Assembly (NCBI RefSeq): GCF_913774285.1
Contig: NZ_CAJYHX010000019.1
Location: 1-64,000 of the forward strand
Source: an uncultured Sphingomonas sp.
GTDB taxonomy: Bacteria > Pseudomonadota > Alphaproteobacteria > Sphingomonadales > Sphingomonadaceae
Length of the DNA stretch: 64,000 nucleotides
Reading direction: 5' to 3'
The notes below the pieces were generated by a model. It did no database searches, was not told the origin of the DNA, and worked only from the letters and a program-made list of their open reading frames with translations. Made by a program: the position numbers and the translations under genes. Positions 11,901-19,110 of the stretch are shown here, in pieces (positions within the stretch are counted from its first letter, which is position 1; each line of letters begins with the position of its first letter).

Positions 11901-12244
11901 TCCACCACTATTCAGGCACTGCGACCTATCGACGCGACGTCGAGGTTCCGGCGACGATCGCGCCCGGCAGCAGGCTCACCCTGGAACTGGGCGCGGTCGG
12001 CGATGTCGCCCGTGTGCGGATCGACGGTCGGGACGCCGGCATCGCCTGGAAGCCGCCGTACCGGCTCGACGTCACTCGGCTGCTGACCCCGGGCACACAC
12101 AGTGTCGAGGTGGAAGTCGCCAATCTCTGGGTCAACCGGCTGATCGGCACGTCGAAGGGTGGTTCGCAGGACGTCTATCGCCCCGATGCGCCGCTGCGCC
12201 CTTCGGGTCTGATGGGGCCGGTACGGCTGCTGGTCTCGCCTTAG
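8975..12244 (+). CDS. GH106-type alpha-L-rhamnosidase, exported
   Basis: A 1089-aa secreted glycoside hydrolase. The signal peptide runs to about AFAQQ (residue 30). It is followed by the GH106 hallmark RPFVWWHWMNGNVTEDGIARDMAWM and, mid-protein, acids in SDSIESGPQNWTPEM and YYAEALEDHRPQLGD that fit the conserved catalytic region. The C-terminal part ends in a beta-sandwich (galactose-binding-like, about 950-1089). The length is usual for GH106. It would remove rhamnose from plant glycosides in the periplasm. It starts 131 bp after the deglycosidase pair and has its own nod-box-like upstream element, so it may be separately controlled. Confidence 0.88.
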   Translation: MKPKHRATMLLRCAAGAIAPMILGGTAFAQQGDPLEAGFRTPPTEARPFVWWHWMNGNVTEDGIARDMAWMARAGIGGVQLFEGDLSTPQTVPQRLAWGSPGWAAALRRSADIADRLGLRFGIAASPGWSATGAPFVQPEQAMKKLVWSETRIIGGRPFDGKLAPPPAVAGSFQDIADAAPLAPFYRDVAVLAVPEADDRLRPVAAQSGAAAIDTGRLIDGRFGDALSLALLPGSREARLVQDFGRRVTVRSVTLGVPGRRGFGAPPPADAVLEASDEGQAYRFVAHLPGGSAQVRTAAFRPVSARYFRVRLTVPSGAGLPPAAPGVTPMPAPPQPTSVALSEFALFAHGRVDHAAEKAGFAAADRYAAIATEPAAGDAPIQTRRVLDLTTRLRADGSLDWRPPAGNWTILRLGYALTGHRNGPAPAEATGLEVDKLDAGAVRGYAQTYFAKYRGAVGSDRFGRAGVTALLSDSIESGPQNWTPEMLAAFRQARGYDAVPWLPALTGRIVESAEKTDRFLWDFRQTIAELLARNHYGVLAAAARAEGMTYYAEALEDHRPQLGDDLAMRAPADVPMGALWTVPPGGTPRQTFVADLQGAASVAHTLGKPLVAAETFTAFGAPWAFAPRDLKATADWAFALGVNRIMIHTSPHQPTEDKPGMSLAPQLGQYFSRHETWAEMARGWTDYLARSAYLLQQGRPVADIAYFAGEEAPITGLYGETPVALPPGHGFDFISRDMLLGGLSVAGDGTLVTRGGARYALLELGGDSPAGMTLAALERIAALVEQGATVIGARPRGSPSLADDPARFTALADRLWSSGAGPHVWTDRAAAMRARGLTRDWSLSGADDAALGVVHRQLADGHLYFIANHGARPVQGEMSLRVAGLVPSLWFADTGEIRPVSYRIEGGRTTVALDLAPGDAVLVVLRGRADTLSRVVPAPQWQPLLAIEGSWDVAFPGLGNYQLPARSWTEAPEAALHHYSGTATYRRDVEVPATIAPGSRLTLELGAVGDVARVRIDGRDAGIAWKPPYRLDVTRLLTPGTHSVEVEVANLWVNRLIGTSKGGSQDVYRPDAPLRPSGLMGPVRLLVSP

Positions 12245-12254
12245 GCTGCCCGGA

Positions 12255-13160
12255 TCAGGCGAGCGCCGCCGGTTCGCGTAGGCGTTCGATCATCCAGCGC
12301 AACCCTTCGTCGTTCGTTCGGCTGCTATGATACTGGATCATCTCGCGCATCGGCTGGAACGGGAAGGGAATCGGCGCCATGCGCAGCGGGAAGGTGGTCA
12401 CGACGCGGCGGGCGAGCCGTTCTTGCATCAGTGTCAGCCGCTGCGAGCCGACGAGCAGCCAGGGCACCACCGTGAAAGAAGGAGCCTCCACCTCGATCCG
12501 CCGCTCGATCCCCAATTGCCGGATCTGGCGATCGGCGAAGGAATAATCGCGTGGACCGCCCAACCGCACGGCGACATGGCCGGCGGCGCTGAAATCTTCG
12601 AGCGTCAAGACGTCGTCGAACAGCGGGTTATCCGCCCAGCCGACCACCACATAGCGCTCCTCGCACAACAACTCGCTGGGGTGGTCGCTGAAAACGAACT
12701 GCTCAGGCGCGACGAACAGGTCTGCACGGCCCTCCCGCAGTTCCGTACTCGCCTCGGGGCTGGGGAGGGTGATCTCCAGCCGGATGCCCGGTGCCGTCGA
12801 CGCCACGATCTGGAGGGCGGGGGCCAGCACGGCGGTCATTACATAGTCGGAGAGAATCAGCCGGAAGCGCCGCTGGCTCGTCGCCGGATCGAAGCGGCCG
12901 GAGGTGACCAGCATCGACTCCACCGCATGCAGGCACTCGCGCACCTGCGGCACCAGCGCTTCGGCATAGGCGGTCGGGTACATGCGCTTGCCCTGCGCGA
13001 TGAGCAGTTCGTCGCCGAAAAAGGCACGCAGCCGCATCAGCGCCGCGCTCATGGCGGGCTGGCTGAGGTTTAGCTGGCGCGCGGCGGCCGAGACGCTGCG
13101 GGTTTCCAGCAGCGCATCAAACGCGCCGAGCAGATTCAGATCGAGACCCTTGAACCGCAT
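12255..13160 (-). CDS. LysR-family regulator of the NodD/NahR branch
   Basis: A 301-aa LTTR. Its N-terminus MRFKGLDLNLLGAFDALL followed by SAAARQLNLSQPAMSAAL is strikingly like rhizobial NodD as remembered, and similarity continues through FDPATSQRRFRLILSDY and EVEAPSFTVVPWLL. NodD proteins sense flavonoids, and NahR senses salicylate. The gene is last in a minus-strand series (Gfo/Idh/MocA, MFS, GMC, LysR) and converges on GH106. It probably activates the island's catabolic promoters with an aromatic effector. The effector itself is inferred. Confidence 0.9.
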   Translation of the reverse strand: MRFKGLDLNLLGAFDALLETRSVSAAARQLNLSQPAMSAALMRLRAFFGDELLIAQGKRMYPTAYAEALVPQVRECLHAVESMLVTSGRFDPATSQRRFRLILSDYVMTAVLAPALQIVASTAPGIRLEITLPSPEASTELREGRADLFVAPEQFVFSDHPSELLCEERYVVVGWADNPLFDDVLTLEDFSAAGHVAVRLGGPRDYSFADRQIRQLGIERRIEVEAPSFTVVPWLLVGSQRLTLMQERLARRVVTTFPLRMAPIPFPFQPMREMIQYHSSRTNDEGLRWMIERLREPAALA

Positions 13161-13195
13161 CGCATTCCTCTCCGCAGGGCATTTTTGTTGTTTTC

Positions 13196-13210
13196 ATTGA
13201 TGCTATCGAT
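13196..13210. promoter_or_regulatory. LTTR-box-like element before the NodD-like regulator
   Basis: ATTGATGCTATCGAT has the form ATT-N9-GAT, one base from the ATC-N9-GAT repeat of NodD sites, and lies 36-50 bp upstream of the regulator start. It is part of a short ATCGATCGAT-rich stretch. Autoregulation is typical for LysR genes; the match alone is weak. Confidence 0.35.
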
Positions 13211-13236
13211 CGATGGCGCTCCCTGCAAACCGAGGA

Positions 13237-14871
13237 TCAGCCAGCATGATCCTCCTGGATCAGCTCCGCGGCCCGCCAGCCGATGACCATCGCAGGACCG
13301 TTGGTGTTGCCCGCGGGCTGGAGCGGCATCACCGAGCAATCGGCGACGCGCAGGCCCTGTATGCCGTGCACGCGGAGCCGTCCGTCAACAACGCCGGTCT
13401 CCGGTGTGCCCATGCGGCAGGTGCCGGTGCTGTGCAGCCCTGGGCTGGCGAGCCATTCCATCTGCTTGGCAATATCCTCGTCGCTCTGGAAGCGCTCGCC
13501 GGGCACGCGCTCCTCGCCGACGAAATCCTTCAGCGCTGGCTGGCGCATATAGTGGCGGGCGAGGCGCACCATTTTGACCAGAAAGGCCTTGTCGGCGGGA
13601 TTGCCCCACCAATTGGCATGCACGTCCACAGGATCGGCGACATCGGCCGAGCGGATGGCGACGGTGCCGCGGCTCTTGGGGCGTAGCGCGATGCCGTTGA
13701 CGCTGATGCCGGGCTTGTTCTCCAGCGCGCCGCGGCCGGGATCGGCCTTCATTTCCTCGGTTGTGCGCAACGAATAGGGGCCGACGCCGAACTGCGCGTC
13801 GGGCCAGTCGGGCGACGAGTCGATCGAAAGCAGCGCGGTCACCTCGGGCGAGGTATAGGCCATCATGCCGGTGCGGGTGAGATAGTAGCGCAGCACATGG
13901 CTGGTCAGCCGCCACCCGGAAAACTCGCGGTTTGCACCCGGATCTTTGTGCAGCCGCCACGACATGGTGAACATCAGGTGGTCGGCGAGGTTGCGGCCGA
14001 CCTGCGGCAGGGCCTGCACCACCGGCACCCCTGCGCGTTCGAGCACATCGGCAGGGCCAATGCCCGAAAGCTGGAGCAGCTTGGGGCTCTGCAGGGCGCC
14101 GGCCGACAGGATCACCTCGCGGGTTGCCGTGATCGAACGCGAATCCTCGGCCGTGCGGACGCGCACCCCGGTTGCCCGGCCGTCCGCGATCTCCACGCGC
14201 TCGACCAGCGTGTCGAGCAGCACGGTCAGGTTCGGTCGGCGCATTGCCGGCTTCAGGAAGGCCTGATAGCTTGAGGCGCGGCGGCCGCGGCGCGACACGG
14301 TCGCCTGGGTATAGCCGATGCGGCCGGTTCCCGGCGTGTTGATATCGGCCACCTTCTTGAGGCCGATCTGCGCGCCCGCCTCGATCGCGGCGTTGATCGC
14401 CGGCGAGCGGAAGGGAAGCTGGGTGACCTGGAGCGGGCCGTCGCGGCCGCGGCTGGTATCGGCACCGGCGCCGCGATAGCTCTCCATCGCCTGGAAACAG
14501 CGCTGGATCTCGCTCCACCGCCATTCGCCGAAGCCCTGCGCCGCCCAGCCGTCATAGTCGGCCGGCTCGCCGCGCAGATACCAGGTGCCGTTGGTCGAGC
14601 TCGATCCGCCGAGTCCCCGGCCATAGGACCAGGTCTCGCCCGAAGGCCGGCCTTCCTGCTCGGTGATCGGGAAGTGCCAGAAATAGGTCGGGTTGCCGAA
14701 CATCTTCATGAAGGCGCGTGGCATGTTGACCAGTTCGGTCTCGTTGTCGCCGCCCGCTTCGATCAGCAGTACGCGCGCCTGGCCGTCTGCGCTCAGGCGA
14801 TCGGCAAGCACGCAGCCCGCAGAGCCGGCGCCGACGATGATATAGTCGAAAGTGGTTTGAGTATCGGTCAT
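13237..14871 (-). CDS. GMC-family FAD-dependent oxidoreductase
   Basis: A 544-aa flavoprotein of the choline dehydrogenase-like branch. The FAD motif FDYIIVGAGSAGCVLADRLS is at the N-terminus, GGSSSTNGTWYLRG is the GMC signature 1 region, and GALQSPKLLQLSGIGP is signature 2. The C-terminus has LHSTGTCRMG and NTNGPAMVIGWRAAEL with the catalytic His/Asn region. The ATG at 14871 places the FAD motif at residue 9; a longer frame adds low-complexity residues only. It lies 13 bp after the MFS gene in one operon. GMC enzymes oxidise sugar or alcohol hydroxyls, so it is a candidate for making the 3-keto glycoside; other alcohol substrates are possible. Confidence 0.88.
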   Translation of the reverse strand: MTDTQTTFDYIIVGAGSAGCVLADRLSADGQARVLLIEAGGDNETELVNMPRAFMKMFGNPTYFWHFPITEQEGRPSGETWSYGRGLGGSSSTNGTWYLRGEPADYDGWAAQGFGEWRWSEIQRCFQAMESYRGAGADTSRGRDGPLQVTQLPFRSPAINAAIEAGAQIGLKKVADINTPGTGRIGYTQATVSRRGRRASSYQAFLKPAMRRPNLTVLLDTLVERVEIADGRATGVRVRTAEDSRSITATREVILSAGALQSPKLLQLSGIGPADVLERAGVPVVQALPQVGRNLADHLMFTMSWRLHKDPGANREFSGWRLTSHVLRYYLTRTGMMAYTSPEVTALLSIDSSPDWPDAQFGVGPYSLRTTEEMKADPGRGALENKPGISVNGIALRPKSRGTVAIRSADVADPVDVHANWWGNPADKAFLVKMVRLARHYMRQPALKDFVGEERVPGERFQSDEDIAKQMEWLASPGLHSTGTCRMGTPETGVVDGRLRVHGIQGLRVADCSVMPLQPAGNTNGPAMVIGWRAAELIQEDHAG

Positions 14872-14884
14872 GGATCGTATCTCG

Positions 14885-16075
14885 TCAGTGGCGCGCGGCG
14901 CTGGTGCGGAAGAACAGCGCGGAGACCAGGGAAAGCACAAGGGTGATCGCGGCGAACAGCAGCAGCGCATGGTCGAGGCTGCCGACCGCGCTCTGGCCGA
15001 GCCCGACCAGCGGGGGGCAGACGAACAGCCCGGCGAAGAAGGCGGTGGCCCAGATGCCCATGCCGCGGCCGCGCTGCTCGAGCGGCAGCATCGCCTGGCC
15101 CCAAGCCATCAGCGCAGGGATCACCAGCCCCGACCCGAACTGCTGGATCGCGGCGCCCGCGATCGCCAGCGGATACTGGTCGGCAAGGCCGATCATGGTA
15201 AGGCCGATCGCGGTAAGGATCCCGGCGAGCCCGAGCAGCACGCCGACCGGCCGGGCGTGGATTCGCCGGTACAGGAACGCGCCGGCGATATAGGCGAGCG
15301 ATGTGCAGGCCTGGATCAGCCCGACCGCGGTGGAGGAGCCGACGCCCTTAGCCATCAGCACGCTCGCGACATGCAGCGGCTCGACATAATAGAGGATCGA
15401 GGTCGCCATGGTGACGGCGCCGATCACCAGCGCCGGACCCCAGGGAAAGCCGAGCGGGGCGGCTTTGGCGGTGTCGCGGCGCGTGGGCTCTTCGATGTAG
15501 AGCAAGGCGAGCAGCAGGGTGGGGATCGCCAGCGCATATATGGCGAAGGGGCCGCGCCAGCTTACGTCCGCCAGCGCGCCGCCCGCGGCGACGAGCAGGG
15601 TGCCCGCCACCGAGATCGACACGCCGACCCACGATACCCAACGATGGCGCTGCGAGCCGAAATAGTCGCCGATCAGCGCGCTGGAATTGGTGACGATCAC
15701 CGCTTCGGCAAGGCCGAGGACGCCGCGGCTCGCCACCACCAGATACAGGTCGCTCAGCACCAGCGGCGCAAGACCTGCCAGGGCATAGACCGCCAGCGCC
15801 AGGAGGAAGCTCGGCCGCCGACCGAAGCGATCCGCAATCGCGCCGGCAAAGGGCGCGAACAGCGCGACGCAGAGCGACGGCATGGTCACGATCATCGGCA
15901 CCAGCAGCCCCGCCTGGGGATGTCCGCCGAATTCGGCGAAAAGGCGCGGAATGGCCGGGAACAGCGAGACGACTGCCATGACCGGCAGGATCTGCGCTGC
16001 GATTAGTGTGATGCCCTTGCCCGTCTCGCCCCGGATCGGGGTTGCGTGCGGTGCAGGCGCGGCGATGCTCGTCAT
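14885..16075 (-). CDS. MFS transporter (12-TM), probably glycoside or aromatic uptake
   Basis: A 396-aa membrane protein with about 12 hydrophobic segments and the MFS motif GAIADRFGRRPSFLL after TM2. It overlaps the upstream Gfo/Idh/MocA gene by 4 bp (ATGA) and precedes the GMC gene, so it is translationally linked to catabolic enzymes. Import of the glycoside is the most economical reading; efflux of intermediates cannot be excluded. Confidence 0.88.
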   Translation of the reverse strand: MTSIAAPAPHATPIRGETGKGITLIAAQILPVMAVVSLFPAIPRLFAEFGGHPQAGLLVPMIVTMPSLCVALFAPFAGAIADRFGRRPSFLLALAVYALAGLAPLVLSDLYLVVASRGVLGLAEAVIVTNSSALIGDYFGSQRHRWVSWVGVSISVAGTLLVAAGGALADVSWRGPFAIYALAIPTLLLALLYIEEPTRRDTAKAAPLGFPWGPALVIGAVTMATSILYYVEPLHVASVLMAKGVGSSTAVGLIQACTSLAYIAGAFLYRRIHARPVGVLLGLAGILTAIGLTMIGLADQYPLAIAGAAIQQFGSGLVIPALMAWGQAMLPLEQRGRGMGIWATAFFAGLFVCPPLVGLGQSAVGSLDHALLLFAAITLVLSLVSALFFRTSAARH

Positions 16076-17211
16076 GCGTATTCCTTCGCTTCGTCAAGCG
16101 GCACCCAGCCGCAATTGTCGCGGCTCGCCGCAACGGCCTGTTCGATGAACTGCAGCGATCGTACCCCCTCTTCGATGCCGGGGAGATCGGGCGCGGGCCG
16201 CCCGCGGAGGCGGCGGGCGAAATCGCGGTAGAGGTTGGCGAACGCTTCCAGATAGCCTTCGGGATGGCCTGCAGGTAGCCGAGTCGCCGCGGTCGCGGCC
16301 GGCAACATGCCCGCGCCGCCGGCGGTGACGACTTCGCTGCGCCCCGACAGATGGTGGATCATCAACTGGTTCGGGCGCTCCTGGTGCCACGCCAGCGATG
16401 CCTTGTCGCCATAGACGCGCAGCGTAAGCCCATTGGCCTCGCCGATCGCGATCTGCGAAGCGAGAAGCACCCCGCGGGCACCGCCGGCGAAGCGGAGCAG
16501 CACGCTGCAATCGTCGTCGAGCGCACGCCCAGGCACCACGGCGGCAAGATCGGCGTTGATTGCCTCGACCGGCAAGCCGGTCACGAACTCAGCAAGGTGG
16601 AAGGCGTGAACCCCGATGTCGCCGACCGCGCCGCCGACGCCCGACTTGCCCGCGTCGGTGCGCCATTCGGCCTGCTTGTTGCCGGCGCGCTCGATGGGCG
16701 CCGCCAGCCAGCCCTGGAGATATTCGACGACAACCTTGCGTATCGTTCCTAATCCGCCCGCCGCGATCAGCGCACGGGCGTGGCGCACCAGCGGATAGCC
16801 GCTATAGGTGTAGCTCAGGGCATAAGGGCAATCTGCCTTGCGGACGAACTCTGCCAGCTCCAGCGACTGGGCCAGCGTGGCGGTGGCCGGCTTGTCGCTC
16901 ATCACCGCGATTCCCGCCGCCAGCGCCGCGCGCGCGATCGGCAGATGCGTGTCGTTCGGCGTCGCGATGGTGAGGAAATCGATGCGATCGGGCCGGACAC
17001 GTTCCTGTTCGATCAGGGCCGTCCAGCTCGGATAGCTGCGCTCTTCGGCAATGCCATAGGCCTTGCCGGCCTGGCGGGAGCGTTCAGGTGCACGGCTGAA
17101 CGCACCGGCGACCAGTTCGATCTCGTTGTCCAGCGTCGCCGCGATGCGGTGCACGGGCCCGATGAACGCGCCCGGACCGCCTCCGATCAGCCCCATCCGA
17201 AGCCGCCGCAT
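16072..17211 (-). CDS. Gfo/Idh/MocA-family oxidoreductase (DgpA-like candidate)
   Basis: A 379-aa NAD(P)-dependent sugar oxidoreductase. The Rossmann motif [17 protein letters not shown] is at the N-terminus. The usual EKP motif appears as SDKPATAT. The region [18 protein letters not shown] matches the catalytic D-x-x-x-H part. In gut C-glycoside pathways, DgpA of this family makes the 3-keto glycoside used by the deglycosidase, so this is the best candidate for that step here. Start 17211 (MRRLRMGL) was preferred over 17283. It is the first gene of the minus-strand operon and shares a 472-bp divergent promoter region with copy 2 of the deglycosidase. Confidence 0.87.
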   Translation of the reverse strand: MRRLRMGLIGGGPGAFIGPVHRIAATLDNEIELVAGAFSRAPERSRQAGKAYGIAEERSYPSWTALIEQERVRPDRIDFLTIATPNDTHLPIARAALAAGIAVMSDKPATATLAQSLELAEFVRKADCPYALSYTYSGYPLVRHARALIAAGGLGTIRKVVVEYLQGWLAAPIERAGNKQAEWRTDAGKSGVGGAVGDIGVHAFHLAEFVTGLPVEAINADLAAVVPGRALDDDCSVLLRFAGGARGVLLASQIAIGEANGLTLRVYGDKASLAWHQERPNQLMIHHLSGRSEVVTAGGAGMLPAATAATRLPAGHPEGYLEAFANLYRDFARRLRGRPAPDLPGIEEGVRSLQFIEQAVAASRDNCGWVPLDEAKEYA

Positions 17212-17370
17212 CAGGCGCTGCCTCGTGATCTGCGGATTCCGCTTCGAGCCCGCAACTTGCGTGCGTGCATGTCCTCTCTCCAACCGAGCCTCTTGTCGAG
17301 CCCGCCCGCTTTCTGGCGCTCTTCCGAGAACTTTAAAAATCTATTGTATGGATAACGGTCGATCGAAAAT

Positions 17371-17387
17371 ACGGATATGTAATCCGT
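17371..17387. promoter_or_regulatory. inverted repeat in the divergent catabolic promoter
   Basis: ACGGAT-atgta-ATCCGT is a perfect 6-bp inverted repeat with a 5-bp spacer, 19 bp from the nod-box-like repeat. It may be a second regulator site or part of an RNA hairpin; its partner is unknown. Confidence 0.35.
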
Positions 17388-17405
17388 TTCCAATAATAAA
17401 TATGG

Positions 17406-17432
17406 ATCGATTGCTATAAAAACAATCGATTT
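17406..17432 (+). promoter_or_regulatory. nod-box-like inverted repeat in the divergent promoter
   Basis: ATCGATTG-N9-CAATCGAT is a perfect 8-bp inverted repeat (17406-17413 and 17423-17430) that includes the LTTR form T-N11-A. The right half, AAACAATCGATTT (17420-17432), equals 13 of 13 bases of the conserved nod-box core as remembered, and ATA-N9-GAT (17416-17430) is one base from the NodD repeat. It lies between the Gfo/MFS/GMC/LysR operon and the deglycosidase/ring-cleavage operon, where a NodD-like activator would act. Confidence 0.6.
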
Positions 17433-17683
17433 CCAGCATTCTGCATTCGCGGCGTACACTAGCCTTAAGAAGCGACGGTCACGGTCTACGCCGGGTCACA
17501 GGTCGCTCTGCATGAGAGGAGCTTCGAGATGCTGCACGCACGGTCACGTTCGCAGTCTGCGCCGGCACCTGCACTGGCGCGTCCCACGTCGCTCTTGCCT
17601 TCCACGCTTGCCGATCCCCGTGCCTGGACCTTCGCCATGGCGCAGGGCGCCGCCCTTTGCCGCCTGTAATTCACGGAGCCATC

Positions 17684-18700
17684 GTGTCCAAAATCCAGCG
17701 GGGCGTGAGCCTCTACAGCTACCAGGAAGAGATGTTCCTCGGCCAGATGACGGTCGAGGACGCGATCGCGCATGCGGTGTCGCTTGGCGCCAGGGGCATC
17801 GAGATCCTGCCCGAGCAGAACATGCCGAGCTTCCCGAACATCGACGATGCGGAAGTTGCCCGCTGGCAGGAAATGCTCGCCCGGCACGGCGCGCATTTCA
17901 CCTGCTACGACATGTTCCTCGATACGAAGCTGCGCAAGGGCGAGCTGCTGTCGGATGACGAGCAGGTCGCCAGCATCCGCCGCGATCTTACGCTGTGCAA
18001 CCGGCTCGGAATCAAGAACATGCGCGTGCTGGTGTTCGTGCGCCCCGACATTCTCGCGCGCTGCGTGCCCTATGCCGAGGAGATGGACGTGCACATGGGC
18101 GTGGAAGTCCATGCGCCCTGGCATATCGAACATGCCTGGATCCTGCGGACGATCGAGGTCGCGGATCGGCTGAACACCCGCCATCTCGGCATCCTGCCCG
18201 ACATGGGCATCTTCATGAAGCATTACCCGCCGGCCTTCCGCGCCCGCTTCGAGCGCCAGGGCGCGCGGCCGGAAATCACCCAGTTCATCGTGGATCAGCA
18301 CGAGGAAAAGGTGATGGCCGAATACACGATCTACGAAGTCGCGGTGAAGCGCGGCGGCAACAAGGCCGAGATCGCGATGGCCGAGACGCTGCGCCACGCG
18401 CCTTATGCGAACCCGAAGCGGCTCAAGGACTATGCGCCCTACTTCCGGCACATCCAGGCCAAGTTCTACGAAATGAACGAGGACTGCACCGATCCGGCGA
18501 TCGCCTATGACGAGGTGATCCCGGAGCTGGTGAAGTGCGGTTGGGAAGGCACGCTTTCCAGCGAATATGAAGGCAATCGCTGGATCCAGGACGTGATGGA
18601 CGTGGACAGCCGCGAGCAGGTCCGCCGCCAGCATGTGATGTTCGATCGCCTGATCGCCCAGGCCGAAGCCGCGCTCGGCGCCGAGAAGGAACCCGCCTGA
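17684..18700 (+). CDS. C-glycoside deglycosidase alpha-subunit-like protein, copy 2
   Basis: A 338-aa TIM-barrel sugar isomerase-like protein (KIQRGVSLYSYQEEMF). Likely metal ligands are E141 (GVEVHAP), D173 (LPDMGIF), H256 (RHIQAKF) and E294 (LSSEYEG), a complete Glu-Asp-His-Glu set. Together with the DUF6379 protein that follows (1-bp overlap) it forms the C-glycoside deglycosidase pair, which breaks the sugar-arene C-C bond after C3 oxidation. The GTG at 17684 has CGGAG upstream; a TTG at 17657 is a weaker option. It heads the seven-gene operon 17684-24073. Confidence 0.85.
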   Translation: MSKIQRGVSLYSYQEEMFLGQMTVEDAIAHAVSLGARGIEILPEQNMPSFPNIDDAEVARWQEMLARHGAHFTCYDMFLDTKLRKGELLSDDEQVASIRRDLTLCNRLGIKNMRVLVFVRPDILARCVPYAEEMDVHMGVEVHAPWHIEHAWILRTIEVADRLNTRHLGILPDMGIFMKHYPPAFRARFERQGARPEITQFIVDQHEEKVMAEYTIYEVAVKRGGNKAEIAMAETLRHAPYANPKRLKDYAPYFRHIQAKFYEMNEDCTDPAIAYDEVIPELVKCGWEGTLSSEYEGNRWIQDVMDVDSREQVRRQHVMFDRLIAQAEAALGAEKEPA

Positions 18701-19110
18701 TGTTCGACAAGTATCTGATCCAGGCCGAGAGCCTGCGCAACACCGGCCCGGCCGAGGCGCCGACCGGTTTCGCCTTCGAAGCCAAGCTCGGCTATTATCG
18801 CGGTATCGGCCTGTCGATGATCGAGAAGCTCGACGTGTCGATCGACGGCAATCTGCTGCCGCGCGAGGCGGTGCGGTTCGACGAGGGGCAGGGGCCGCTC
18901 ACGCTCGACGCAATGGAAACCGCCTATGACCGGCGTTGGGCGTTCGGCGCCAGGGCGACGATTCTGGTAGAGCATCCCGGCGGCTTCCCCGCCGGTGAAC
19001 ACGAACTGTCGCTGACCGAGCAGCTGCGCGTCTCCTATCTGCCGTTCCCGTCGATCAACAGCGACACCAAGCGCGTGTCGGTGGGCGAGGCAGCCGATGC
19101 CGCCGCTTGA
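18700..19110 (+). CDS. C-glycoside deglycosidase beta-subunit-like protein, copy 2 (DUF6379)
   Basis: A 136-aa protein of the same small beta-rich family as 8442-8843, sharing the layout YYRGIGLSMIEKLDVSIDG and a late EQLRVSYLPFPS. It starts on the last base of the alpha gene and overlaps the next gene by 14 bp, so subunits and the following hydroxylase are translated together. Cytoplasmic. Confidence 0.82.
   Translation: MFDKYLIQAESLRNTGPAEAPTGFAFEAKLGYYRGIGLSMIEKLDVSIDGNLLPREAVRFDEGQGPLTLDAMETAYDRRWAFGARATILVEHPGGFPAGEHELSLTEQLRVSYLPFPSINSDTKRVSVGEAADAAA

Larger units (their letters stand above)
17212..17683. promoter_or_regulatory. divergent promoter region between the two catabolic operons
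   Basis: This 472-bp gap has no convincing gene. It contains an AT-rich patch (about 17330-17435) that stands out from the GC-rich surroundings and holds two inverted repeats (17371-17387 and 17406-17430). The remainder (17440-17680) shows nothing recognisable except a ribosome site CGGAG before the GTG at 17684. Confidence 0.6.

Noticed and set aside
17212..17683. Short open frames in the divergent promoter region
   Set aside because: They are Arg/Pro/Cys-rich with no ribosome site; the region is better explained as regulatory.
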